The notes under the pieces are model-generated. The model was given only the letters and a program-made list of their open reading frames with translations. It made no database searches and was not told the origin of the DNA. The translations under genes were made by a program, and so were the position numbers. This document shows, one piece after another, positions 15,792 through 24,279 of a stretch of 64,000 nucleotides of DNA. The stretch spans positions 1-64,000 of the forward strand of contig CANJCO010000009.1 in NCBI GenBank assembly GCA_947473045.1, written 5' to 3'. The stretch comes from Myxococcales bacterium (GTDB taxonomy: Bacteria; Myxococcota_A; Polyangia; Polyangiales; Polyangiaceae). Numbering within the stretch: the stretch's first letter is position 1; every line of letters starts with the position of its first letter.

Positions 15792-17135
15792 CCGGCGCGC
15801 GACGAGCGCTGCCGCAACACCGAGCGCGAGCCACGCTCCCCTGCCCTGCGCTCCGAGGCCTGCTTGCTGGCAGCCGCAGCCGGCGTCCTGATTGACGGGC
15901 GACGACGCAGCGCCAGGCTCGACCGCCTGGCCTCGAACCCGCACGTCAACCAGCGGGGCCAGCGGGTCGTTCGATCGCACGTGCACGAGCAGATCGATCG
16001 CGCCGACCTGCAGCGGGGTCACGATCACCCGCGAGCCAGCCTGCACGTTCGACGCGATGTCGAGGTGGGGCACGTCGAACGTCGCGAGGGTCGAGGTCGA
16101 CTCCAGGTCGGCGATGAGCGAGTCCTGTCCGAGATTCGCGATCGGCAGCACCGCGGCGCCGGCCGTTCCCAGCGCGATCTCGCCGAGATCGACGTCGGTG
16201 CGGGCGACATCGATTTCGGGGAGCGGCACGTGCACCGGCAGCGGCTCAAAGTCCCACGGCGCGGGGGCGCCTTTGGGCAGATCGACCGGGAGTTGCGCGA
16301 TGGGCAGGCTGAATTTGCTGCCGAGTATTTTGAAATAAAACGCCGGCACGAGCAGAAGCGACACTTGCCGAACCACTTCGCCGTGAACAAAGAGCGTCGT
16401 GTCGAAGGCGGGCGCGCGCGTAATGAGCTCAGACGTGGTCGGGTGCAGGAAATCGACCACGCCCGCGGCGCTCTGCTGCGACAGCTCGTCGAATCCGATG
16501 CGCAGCGTGTCGTAAGACGCTGCGAACGTCGCCGAACCGTCGAGCTCGAAGCCGCCCGAAATGCCAGGGATCGGAATGATCGAGCTTGTGAGGTTCACCC
16601 AGGCCAGCGTCTGGAGCGGGGTGGTGGCTGTCACCGTCGGAAGATTGGAGTCGCCAGCAAATGCCCACGGATCGAAGGCGACCGCGTTCTTCGCGAGCAG
16701 CGAAACTCCCGGCAGACCCGGCATATTGCCCTGCCATTTGTAGTTCACGCCCGCCACTTGCACGTCGAAGCGCGCCTGCAGCGCCAGCTCCACGCCGTCG
16801 TCGATCGCGAGCAGTCCGGCGCCGCGGACCCCCTTCGGAGAGAGCGTCACGGCCGAAGGCCACGTGGCGTCGAGGGTGCCTCCGAGGTCAACGCGGGTGC
16901 GATCGTGCAGGGCGGCAACGAAGCGCACCTGCACCGGCGAGTTGGCCGGAAGCCAGCCTGTGTCGAAGTCGAAGTCGGCAGGACCACGCACTTCTTTGCT
17001 GAGCGAAAGCGTCGCGCGCTCGCAGGTGGGCTCGGCCGCCGAGCACCGCGACGCGACCACAGGTCCGGCGAACGCGGGCGATATCCACAGCGCGACGGCG
17101 GAGGCCGCACACGCGACGGGCCATGCGCGCTTCAT
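15741..17135 (-). CDS. MYXO-CTERM surface protein with ASH-like domain
   Basis: The 464-residue exported protein has a signal peptide (MKRAW to ISPAFA, about residue 22) and a beta-rich body. A choice-of-anchor-D/ASH-like module lies around residues 300-410 (VDLGEIALGTAGAAVLPIAN, VHVRSNDPLAP). A MYXO-CTERM sorting tail has Cys in GCGCQQAG, a hydrophobic helix (WLALGVAAALVA) and Arg-rich end. Such tails are known to be cleaved by myxosortases and lead to surface display. After RRRAN the frame runs into repeat copy B, adding 13 residues before TGA at 15741, so the natural stop was replaced. ATG 17135 is chosen; earlier codons to 17258 do not resemble a signal. Confidence 0.85.
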   Translation of the reverse strand: MKRAWPVACAASAVALWISPAFAGPVVASRCSAAEPTCERATLSLSKEVRGPADFDFDTGWLPANSPVQVRFVAALHDRTRVDLGGTLDATWPSAVTLSPKGVRGAGLLAIDDGVELALQARFDVQVAGVNYKWQGNMPGLPGVSLLAKNAVAFDPWAFAGDSNLPTVTATTPLQTLAWVNLTSSIIPIPGISGGFELDGSATFAASYDTLRIGFDELSQQSAAGVVDFLHPTTSELITRAPAFDTTLFVHGEVVRQVSLLLVPAFYFKILGSKFSLPIAQLPVDLPKGAPAPWDFEPLPVHVPLPEIDVARTDVDLGEIALGTAGAAVLPIANLGQDSLIADLESTSTLATFDVPHLDIASNVQAGSRVIVTPLQVGAIDLLVHVRSNDPLAPLVDVRVRGQAVEPGAASSPVNQDAGCGCQQAGLGAQGRGAWLALGVAAALVARRRANRPLKQRPASLSSR

Positions 17136-17292
17136 CGGAGAGCCGCTTTGCCGGCGGAGCCAAACCGTATCGTGACGCGTCTGACGCTCGAAACGCACAT
17201 GCTCACGCTCCCTGCCGAACAAGGCCCTCAGGGTATCTCTGCTGACCGGCAGGCGCAATTGCGCAGCGCGCGCAGCCAGGGCATGCCGGGAG

Positions 17293-18171
17293 TCATTTGC
17301 CGCAGAACAGACCGCTCACCTGCTTGAACAGCGTCGCGAAGTCGGGACCGTTGCACACCGTCGCCGCTGCGCCGCCGTCGGCGAGCGCGGACTGGCACGC
17401 CGACACGTCTGCGTATCCCTTGCACAGGCATTTATCGGCGTTGGTCACGCACGTATTGAACGCGGTGAAGGATGCCTGGGTGGTGATCGGGCAGTTGACG
17501 CTGTTGCACGACGTGCTGGAGCACCCTTCGCGCGCCTGAATGGCCTTCGCGCACGGCAAGTTGCACGTCTCGGCGACAGCGATGCAGCCCGCGACGTTGA
17601 CCGATGCGTAGGCGCCGTGGTCGACGACCGGCCCCCACTGAGGATCGGTCTCGAGCGTGTAGACGCAAGCAAAACAGGCCGCGTTGTTCGTCTGAAACGT
17701 GGTGCACGCCGCCGCGGAAGACAAAATCGGATCGAAGCAGTCGTCGTAGAATTTCTGCGCCTGCGCGGCGGTGCAGAGGTTCTGGTGGGCGCTGGTCGGT
17801 GCCGTCCATTTCGGAACGTACTTCGAGACCGAAGACGGAGCGCAGACAGAGTTGTTGTTGCTGACCGGGCAGGCGCTCGCGTCAAAGCCGCCGTCGCCGA
17901 GCGCGACTGCTTTGCAGGCGACGGAGCTGTCGGGGACCGGCGCGGCGTCGGGCAGCGGCGCGTAACTGTCGGGCGGATCGACGGAAGAGTCCTGCCCCGG
18001 CGTCGCGCTGTCGGGCCCGGGCGGGTTCACGGACGCATCGTGGCCCCCGTCGACGCCGCCGGCTACAGCCCCATCGACGTCGTCGACGATCGGCAGTCCT
18101 TTGCTGCATGCCAGCGCGAGCGCGGCGCCCCACGCGGAGATCACGACCATGGCTACCGGGCGAAAACGCAT
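17293..18171 (-). CDS. Cys-rich lipoprotein of unknown function
   Basis: The 292-residue lipoprotein has a signal peptide ending in the lipobox ALAC (Cys about 19). An Asp/Gly/Pro-rich linker typical of myxobacterial lipoproteins follows. The C-terminal half (about residues 130-290) has about 15 regularly spaced cysteines (for example CTAAQ, CFDP, CTTF, CFACV, CIAVAETCNLPC), suggesting a disulfide-stabilised repeat domain. No family is recognised. ATG 18171 is chosen because it starts the signal peptide; the longer frame runs antisense to the permease gene. Confidence 0.75.
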   Translation of the reverse strand: MRFRPVAMVVISAWGAALALACSKGLPIVDDVDGAVAGGVDGGHDASVNPPGPDSATPGQDSSVDPPDSYAPLPDAAPVPDSSVACKAVALGDGGFDASACPVSNNNSVCAPSSVSKYVPKWTAPTSAHQNLCTAAQAQKFYDDCFDPILSSAAACTTFQTNNAACFACVYTLETDPQWGPVVDHGAYASVNVAGCIAVAETCNLPCAKAIQAREGCSSTSCNSVNCPITTQASFTAFNTCVTNADKCLCKGYADVSACQSALADGGAAATVCNGPDFATLFKQVSGLFCGK

Positions 18172-18244
18172 GTCGAAAAACTCCCTCACGCCGAATTTCC
18201 CACGGTATCGCTCGCGCGCCGGGCGCGCAACCGCTGCGCGTCGT

Positions 18245-19501
18245 TCACCTGGGAGCCGCGCGGGCGCTGAGCGACCTTTGCGCAACGAAGAGCGCGGCGC
18301 CGAGGGCGCAGGTGCCGGCTGCGACTGCCCACTCCCTCGCATGCGCGCCGGCGATGAGCGCGATGGCCACGATCGCCGTCGGCACGGCCGACCACGCGCG
18401 CAGCGGCGTGAGGTCACGCTTGCGCTCGAGGCCGAACTTAGCGAGCACCACGGCCACCAGCAGGTACTGCATCACGACCGACAGGCTCGACAGCGTGAGA
18501 AGCTCGCCGAGCTTGCCAATCAGCACGAGGACGACGACGACGGCCCAGGTCGTCCACAACGCCGCGCGCGGCACGCCGCTGCTGGTCTCGACCGCGAAGC
18601 GCGACTTCGGCGCCAGCGACGACAAGAAGCGCGGCGTGGTCGCGACCATCGCGAACGCGATGCCGAGCGACGAGACGTTGAGGCCCGTCTTGACGAGCCA
18701 CGCCATCCGCGCGCCACCATAGGCGCTCGCCGTGGCCACGAGCGGAGACCCTTGCTCGGCCAGATCGCGAACGCCGGTGACGGCCCCACGAATCAGTGCA
18801 ATATACAATAAAGTAGAGATCGCGAGGGAGCCGAGCACCGCGATCGGAATGTTCCGGGCCGCGCCCTTCGCCTGCCCCGCCACCACGGGCACGATCTCAA
18901 AACCCTGAAAAACGAAGGTCGCGGTAAGCGCGGCGCGCAGCCAGTGGGTCTCGCCCGCGGGCGTCAGCACCGCCGGGCCGCTCGCCGCCGGAAGCAGCGA
19001 CGCGATCACCGCGAGGCCGATGAGCGGCAGGAGCTTCAGCACCGTGAGCGACGACCAGACGCGGGCCGAGATTTTCACGCCGGTCGACGCCACCAACGTG
19101 AGCACGGTCAGCAGCGCGACCGCCGCGCCGCGCACGAACCAGTCGCCGCGATCGCCGAACAGCGCGCCCATGAAGCCCGAGAGCACTGCGCTCATGCTGA
19201 AGAGGGCGGCGGTATAGGCGAGCCAGCCCACGATAAAACCCGCGGCCTCGCCGAAGGCCACGCGGGCGTAGAGCACCGGGCCGCCGTCTTCGTCGAACCG
19301 CCTGCCCATCGTCGAGACGGCCAGCGCCACGGGCACGAGCGCGAGGCCGGTGCCGCCGACGACCGCGATGCTCGTCCATCCGGGCGCGAGCTTGGCGATC
19401 TCCTGAGGCGCAAAGAAAATGCCCACGCCGACGATGCCGTTGATGCCAAGGGCGAGCAGAGAGCCCAGGCCCAGGTGTCGTTGTCTTGCTTGTTCGCTCA
19501 C
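18245..19501 (-). CDS. APC-family amino acid permease
   Basis: The 418-residue inner-membrane protein has about 12 hydrophobic helices. The signature at the start, LGLGSLLALGINGIVGVGIFF (residues 10-30), includes the glycine-rich substrate-binding break of TM1 in the amino acid-polyamine-organocation family. The helix with FVFQGFEIVPVVAGQAKGAARNIP matches the conserved TM6 and loop segment. It likely imports an amino acid or related cation; the substrate cannot be predicted. The start is GTG 19501 with GGAGC upstream. It stands alone between unrelated genes. Confidence 0.87.
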   Translation of the reverse strand: MSEQARQRHLGLGSLLALGINGIVGVGIFFAPQEIAKLAPGWTSIAVVGGTGLALVPVALAVSTMGRRFDEDGGPVLYARVAFGEAAGFIVGWLAYTAALFSMSAVLSGFMGALFGDRGDWFVRGAAVALLTVLTLVASTGVKISARVWSSLTVLKLLPLIGLAVIASLLPAASGPAVLTPAGETHWLRAALTATFVFQGFEIVPVVAGQAKGAARNIPIAVLGSLAISTLLYIALIRGAVTGVRDLAEQGSPLVATASAYGGARMAWLVKTGLNVSSLGIAFAMVATTPRFLSSLAPKSRFAVETSSGVPRAALWTTWAVVVVLVLIGKLGELLTLSSLSVVMQYLLVAVVLAKFGLERKRDLTPLRAWSAVPTAIVAIALIAGAHAREWAVAAGTCALGAALFVAQRSLSARAAPR

Positions 19502-19565
19502 TGTGCTCCGTGCCCCTCGCGCCGACCTTACCCGACCACGCGTTCGAGCCGAAATTTGCAGGCGG

Positions 19566-20645
19566 TCAGAGCTCGCCCGAGCGACTGGCCGCGAGCGCGC
19601 GGTGAGAGAGCATCTGCACGGCGACGATCATCATGGCGAAGCGCTCGTCGCGCGTGAGCCCCTGCTTGTAGCGGGCGTAAATCTGCTGCGCGACCACTGC
19701 CGTTTTGAACAGCGCAAAGCAGTAATAAAAGACGATGTTCGAAGTGTCGCGGCCGGTTTGTGCGGCATACCGCGCCACGACTTCGGCGCGGCGAAGGCTG
19801 CCCGGCAAGTGCGTCGGCCCGAAGGCGAAGCTCTTCGAGGCGTCGTCGTCCGATGCGTCGACCCAGTACGAGAGCGTCGTACCCAGATCCATCAGCGGAT
19901 CGCCCACGGTGGCCATTTCCCAGTCGAGCACGCCGACGATGCGCGACAAATCGCGGGGCTCCAGCACGAGGTTGTCGTACTTCCAGTCGTTGTGGAGCAC
20001 CGTCGGCGCAGGCGACACAGGCACGCGGTCCAGCAGCCAGCGGGCGATCTGGGGCACCTCCGGAATGTCATCGGTGCGGGCCTTTTCGTAGCGCTCGGCC
20101 CAGCCCGTCACCTGGCGCGCGACGTAGCCCTCGGGCTTGCCGAAGTCGCCGAGGCCAGCCGCCACGAAATCGACGGCGTGCAGCGCGGCGAGGCCGTCGA
20201 CCACCGCTGTGGAGAGACGTCGAAGCGCCGCTTCGTCGAGCGCGACGCCCGCGGGAAGCCGCTTGCGCAAGATGGTGCCGCGAACGCGATCCATCAGGTA
20301 AAATGGGGCCCCCAGCACGCCCGCGTCGTCGCAGTGGGCAACCACGTTGGGGGCCTGCGCGTAGTGCGGACGAAGCGAAGTGCAAATGCGCACTTCACGG
20401 CCCATATCGTGGGCCGACTTCACCCGATTGCCCAGCGGCGGACGCCGCAGCACGTACTCACGTCCCCGAATTTGCAGCAGGTACGTGAGGTTCGAGTGGC
20501 CGCCCGGAAACTGGGAGATCGCGATCTCACCAGCCGTGACGTCTCCCAGTCCCGCGACGCGCTCAGCCACAAACCCGGTGAGCGCTTGAACATTGAGCTC
20601 TTCGCCCGGTCGAACTGCGCGGGTCTCGCTTGCGGCCGCGTTCAC
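19566..20645 (-). CDS. Aminoglycoside-phosphotransferase-like protein (ACAD10/11 kinase type)
   Basis: The 359-residue protein has the APH/choline-kinase fold: [23 protein letters not shown] near the N-terminus, catalytic [13 protein letters not shown] (Asp acting as base) and metal-binding [18 protein letters not shown]. Homologues near acyl-CoA dehydrogenases phosphorylate 4-hydroxyacyl-CoA as in mammalian ACAD10/11, allowing its breakdown. The acyl-CoA dehydrogenase gene lies two genes upstream, which supports that role. The start is GTG 20645, overlapping the fabI stop as GTGA, so the two are translationally coupled. Confidence 0.88.
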   Translation of the reverse strand: MNAAASETRAVRPGEELNVQALTGFVAERVAGLGDVTAGEIAISQFPGGHSNLTYLLQIRGREYVLRRPPLGNRVKSAHDMGREVRICTSLRPHYAQAPNVVAHCDDAGVLGAPFYLMDRVRGTILRKRLPAGVALDEAALRRLSTAVVDGLAALHAVDFVAAGLGDFGKPEGYVARQVTGWAERYEKARTDDIPEVPQIARWLLDRVPVSPAPTVLHNDWKYDNLVLEPRDLSRIVGVLDWEMATVGDPLMDLGTTLSYWVDASDDDASKSFAFGPTHLPGSLRRAEVVARYAAQTGRDTSNIVFYYCFALFKTAVVAQQIYARYKQGLTRDERFAMMIVAVQMLSHRALAASRSGEL

Positions 20646-21553
20646 GGCTGAGGAGGCGAGTAGCGGTCAACGACGGCCTTGCCCATCGCGCTGTAGCCCT
20701 TGTCGACATACACGACTGAGCCGGTGATGCCCGCGGCCAGCGGCGAGAGCAGAAAGGCTGCCGTGTTGCCCACATCTTCGGCGGTGATCGCCTCGGGAAG
20801 AGCCGAGTTTTCTTTCGCGTAGGCAACCATGTCATCGATGATGCCGATGGCGCTGGCAGCGCGCGAGGCCCACGGCCCCGCGGAGATGGTGTTGACGCGC
20901 ACGCCCCACTTGCGACCGGCCTCGAATGCGAGCACGCGGGTGTCACTCTCGAGGGCGGCTTTGGCGCTCGACATGCCGCCGCCGTAGCCAGGGATCACCC
21001 GCTCGCTCGCCATGTACGTGAGCGACACGCACGAGCCCCCGGGACGCATCAGCGGGCCAAGCCGCGAGACCATCGACACCATCGAATACGCGCTGACGCC
21101 GACTGCCTGCAGATAGCCTTTGCGAGAGGTCTCGAGCAGCGGCTTTTTGACTTCGGCGCCGTTGGCGAGCGAGTGCACAACGATGTCGAGGCAGCCCTCA
21201 CCGAAGTCGGCCCGAAGCTTCTGGGCGAGGCCCTCGATCGAGAAATCACCTTTGTCGGCGTAGCGCTTGCTGGAGCGCAGCTCTTCGGGCGCGGCGTCCA
21301 GGGTGTCGAACTCGGCGTCGAGCGCGTAGATCTCCTCGAACTCGAGCATGGCCCCGCTCGAAAGCGTGCGGGATGCATCCATTTTTCCGCGCGACAGCAG
21401 CGTGTTGAAGATGCCGTAGGCGGGCGGCCAGGTGCCGGCGATGACGGTGGCCCCCGCCTCGGCGAGAGCCTTTGCGATGGCGAAGCCGAAGCCCCCGTCG
21501 TCGGCGAGGCCTGCGACGAGCGCGCGTTTTCCGGTGAGGTCGATGGCGAGCAT
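20642..21553 (-). CDS. fabI: Enoyl-ACP reductase, plant/cyanobacterial-type FabI
   Basis: The 303-residue enzyme reduces trans-2-enoyl-ACP with NAD(P)H in fatty acid elongation. It has the Rossmann start [20 protein letters not shown] and a long insertion with acidic residues (about 45-100). The catalytic segment has Tyr-x7-Lys ([13 protein letters not shown]), where E. coli FabI has Tyr-x6-Lys. The spacing, the insertion and the phrase ending [17 protein letters not shown] match plant and cyanobacterial enzymes. ATG 21553 starts at the first conserved residue; the upstream codons to 21589 do not. It lies between an acyl-CoA dehydrogenase and a coupled phosphotransferase gene. Confidence 0.92.
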   Translation of the reverse strand: MLAIDLTGKRALVAGLADDGGFGFAIAKALAEAGATVIAGTWPPAYGIFNTLLSRGKMDASRTLSSGAMLEFEEIYALDAEFDTLDAAPEELRSSKRYADKGDFSIEGLAQKLRADFGEGCLDIVVHSLANGAEVKKPLLETSRKGYLQAVGVSAYSMVSMVSRLGPLMRPGGSCVSLTYMASERVIPGYGGGMSSAKAALESDTRVLAFEAGRKWGVRVNTISAGPWASRAASAIGIIDDMVAYAKENSALPEAITAEDVGNTAAFLLSPLAAGITGSVVYVDKGYSAMGKAVVDRYSPPQP

Positions 21554-21640
21554 GATGCGGTTATCGCGCGGGAGCGCGCAGGCAGGCAAAGCAAAGATGC
21601 GCGAGCGGGCAAAAAGCCTTCGAAAGGCGCTCTGCGCGCG

Positions 21641-22846
21641 TCACGAAGACTCGACGCCGTAGCCGCGCAGGATGCGCCTCGCCACGAGGCTCTTGTGCAC
21701 CTCGTCGGGGCCGTCGTAGATGCGCGCCGCCCGCTCGAAGCGATAAAATCCGGCGAGGGGCGTGTCATCGGTCAGCCCGAGCGCACCGTGCGTCTGAATC
21801 GCGCGATCGACCACTTTTTGCAGCACATCCGCCACGAAAAACTTGATGATCGAGATCTGCTCGCGGGCCGCGTAAGCGCCCTCGCGCTGCATCTTCCACG
21901 CCGCGTGCAAGACCATGAGGCGGGCCGCGTCGATCTCGGCGCGACTGTCGGCGATCCACGTCTGCACAGCCTGTTTGTGAGCGAGCGGCTTGCCGGGAGA
22001 CAGCTCGCGCGAAGCTGCGCGGGCGCACATCAGCTCGAACGAGCGCTCGCACATGCCGATCCAGCGCATCGCGTGATGAATGCGGCCGGGCCCGAGGCGC
22101 TCCTGCGCGATCAGAAAGCCGGCGCCTTCCTCGCCGATGCGGTTGGCCTTCGGCACGCGCACGCCCTCGAAGCGCAGCTCCGAGTGGCTCGCCCACCCGT
22201 CTCCCTCATGACCCATCACCGAAATGTTTCGCACGCGCGTCAGCCCGGGCGCGTCCATCGGCACGATGATTTGACTGGCCCGCGCGTGGGGGCTCGCGCC
22301 TGCGTCGGTGACGGCCATGACGATCGCGAACGCCGCTCCGTCGGCGCCCGTCGTAAACCATTTGTGGCCGTCGATGACGTAGTCGTCGCCGTCGGCGCGC
22401 GCGGTGGTGCGAAGCCACGTGGGGTTGCTGCCCGCGACGTCGGGCTCGGTCATCGCGAAGCAGCTTCGCACGTCGCCCGCCACGAGCGGCAGCAAGTAGC
22501 GCTCGCGCTGCTCGGGCGTGGCGAAGAGCGCCAGTATCTCCATATTCCCCGCGTCGGGCGCCTGGCAGTTAAACACGTAGTGCCCCAGCATGCTGCGACC
22601 CAGCTCTTCGCTGACGCGCGCGTGCGAAGCGAGCGGCAGCCCCATACCTCCCAGTTCGGTGGTGAGCTGTGGACACCACAACTTGCGCGCCTTCACGTGA
22701 TCGCGCGCCGCCTGAAGCTCGGGGCCGATCGCCCGCATCGATCCGCGCGACGCGTAGAGCGCTTCGAGGGGGAGCACGAAGGCCGTCATCACGTCGCGCA
22801 CGCCGGCCAGCACGGCCTCGAGCGGAGCAGGCGTCGAGAAATCCAT
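21641..22846 (-). CDS. Acyl-CoA dehydrogenase (ACAD10/11-like)
   Basis: The 401-residue flavoenzyme oxidises an acyl-CoA to the enoyl-CoA. It has the FAD-binding FAMTEPDVAGSNPTWLRTTA segment and GHKWFTTGADGA. The late segment IQTHGALGLTDDTPLAGFYR is followed by IYDGPDEVHKSLVAR, typical of the ACAD10/11 group. Start at ATG 22846 opens the family's N-terminal helix; the longer frame to 23008 reads antisense to the MFS gene. Spacing of 29 bases to the upstream transporter and 87 bases to fabI suggests one operon for use or remodelling of an unusual acyl chain. Confidence 0.9.
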   Translation of the reverse strand: MDFSTPAPLEAVLAGVRDVMTAFVLPLEALYASRGSMRAIGPELQAARDHVKARKLWCPQLTTELGGMGLPLASHARVSEELGRSMLGHYVFNCQAPDAGNMEILALFATPEQRERYLLPLVAGDVRSCFAMTEPDVAGSNPTWLRTTARADGDDYVIDGHKWFTTGADGAAFAIVMAVTDAGASPHARASQIIVPMDAPGLTRVRNISVMGHEGDGWASHSELRFEGVRVPKANRIGEEGAGFLIAQERLGPGRIHHAMRWIGMCERSFELMCARAASRELSPGKPLAHKQAVQTWIADSRAEIDAARLMVLHAAWKMQREGAYAAREQISIIKFFVADVLQKVVDRAIQTHGALGLTDDTPLAGFYRFERAARIYDGPDEVHKSLVARRILRGYGVESS

Positions 22847-22875
22847 CGCGCGAGTATACGCGCGATCGCCGGGTT

Positions 22876-24252
22876 TCAGGCAGCCTCGGCGCGCTCCTTG
22901 CGGGCCATCCACCCGCGGGTGACGAGCATGCCGATCGGGCCGACGATGGTGCTCGCGCCGATGATCGCCCAGAGCAGCGACGCGTGACGCGGGCCCTCTT
23001 TCGGGCAAAATGTCGCGAGCAGGTAGCCCGAGGTGGGCCCGACGAGCAGCTTTGCGCAGAAGAACGGCAGCGCCGACAGCGAGATGTACGTCGCCTCGCG
23101 CCCACGCGGCGCGATCGACAACGTGTATTCATACGAGCGCGGCGACCACAGCGCCTCTCCGATCGTGAGCACGACGATCATCGTGATTTGCAGGGCCATC
23201 GACGAGCCGAGCACGAGCACCAGCGGGCTGAGCGCGGAGATGAAGGCTCCCACCAGCAATACGTCGAAGGCCTTGAAGTTGCGGGTGAGCGCAGTGCCGA
23301 GCGGCGCGAGCCCCAGAATCAGCAGCGAATTGAGCGACCACACCGAGCCGACCGGGAACGCCTCCCCCTGCTCGCGCGTGATGTATTTCGGCCATGTAAA
23401 ATGCATGTGTTGAAACATCATTTTCACGACGGACAAGAACGCGAGCAGCAGCATAAAGCGCCAGAACGAGCGCGCCGAGATCACCTCGCGCATGGCCGTG
23501 ATGGGGTTGGGTTTGCGCGGCGGAGCGGGGCCGTCCTCGGGATCGATCCGGTGCTCGAACGACGGGCGCAAGGTCGAGATGACGACCGCAGCGGCTACCG
23601 CAAAAACGAAGCCCCACGCCATGATCGTCGAGTTCGCCGTCATCTCGCGGGCGCCGATGAGCGGCAGCTGCACCGTCCTGGACGCGAGCTTGCCGGTGGC
23701 ATCGAGAAACGCGTGGCGGGTGCGATCGATGATGAGCGGCCCGCAGAGCGCGCCGGCGAGGTTGAAGCTGACGTACCAAAGCGTGAAGGCGAACGCGCGG
23801 GTGCGCTTGCTCGACGCGCGCTGCACGGCCGCCTGCAGAACTGGGGAGCTGGTGGCGAAGGCAAAGCCAAACGCGAGCAGCGCCACGATCGCCATCGTGG
23901 GAGAAGGCGCGAGCGCCATGCCCAGACGCGTGACGGCGGCGAGCGAAAACGAAATGATGAGCGTGCGGCGGATGCCGGCGGCGTCGGCGATCGCGCCCAC
24001 CATGAAGACAAACAGCGTCAGCAGCGTGGAGAACGTTGCGGCCCAGTAGCCGGCCGCTTTGTCGCTCATTCCGTAGTCGCTCGACAGCCACAAAGTGAGC
24101 GTCTGCAAAAACGAAAAGACGCCGAGATATTCGAGAAACGTGGCCAGGAAAATCAGCCACAGCTCGCGCGGACACGCCAGCAGGGCGCGCAGGTCGGACA
24201 TCAGGCTGGGCTTCGGTGCGGACGCTTCGGCGGTTGTGCTCACGACCGCCAC
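22876..24252 (-). CDS. MFS transporter
   Basis: The 458-residue inner-membrane protein has about 12 hydrophobic helices in two six-helix halves, separated by a loop around residues 215-250 rich in Pro and Glu. The motif between TM2 and TM3 is present (GAIADAAGIRRT), and TM5 carries a Gly/Ala-rich break. The closest general resemblance is to POT/muropeptide-like MFS members, but the substrate is not clear. Start GTG 24252; an in-frame GTG at 24243 is an alternative. It is first in the run of minus-strand lipid genes. Confidence 0.83.
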   Translation of the reverse strand: MAVVSTTAEASAPKPSLMSDLRALLACPRELWLIFLATFLEYLGVFSFLQTLTLWLSSDYGMSDKAAGYWAATFSTLLTLFVFMVGAIADAAGIRRTLIISFSLAAVTRLGMALAPSPTMAIVALLAFGFAFATSSPVLQAAVQRASSKRTRAFAFTLWYVSFNLAGALCGPLIIDRTRHAFLDATGKLASRTVQLPLIGAREMTANSTIMAWGFVFAVAAAVVISTLRPSFEHRIDPEDGPAPPRKPNPITAMREVISARSFWRFMLLLAFLSVVKMMFQHMHFTWPKYITREQGEAFPVGSVWSLNSLLILGLAPLGTALTRNFKAFDVLLVGAFISALSPLVLVLGSSMALQITMIVVLTIGEALWSPRSYEYTLSIAPRGREATYISLSALPFFCAKLLVGPTSGYLLATFCPKEGPRHASLLWAIIGASTIVGPIGMLVTRGWMARKERAEAA

Positions 24253-24279
24253 CGTACCTCATCGGCCGATGACGGGGCG

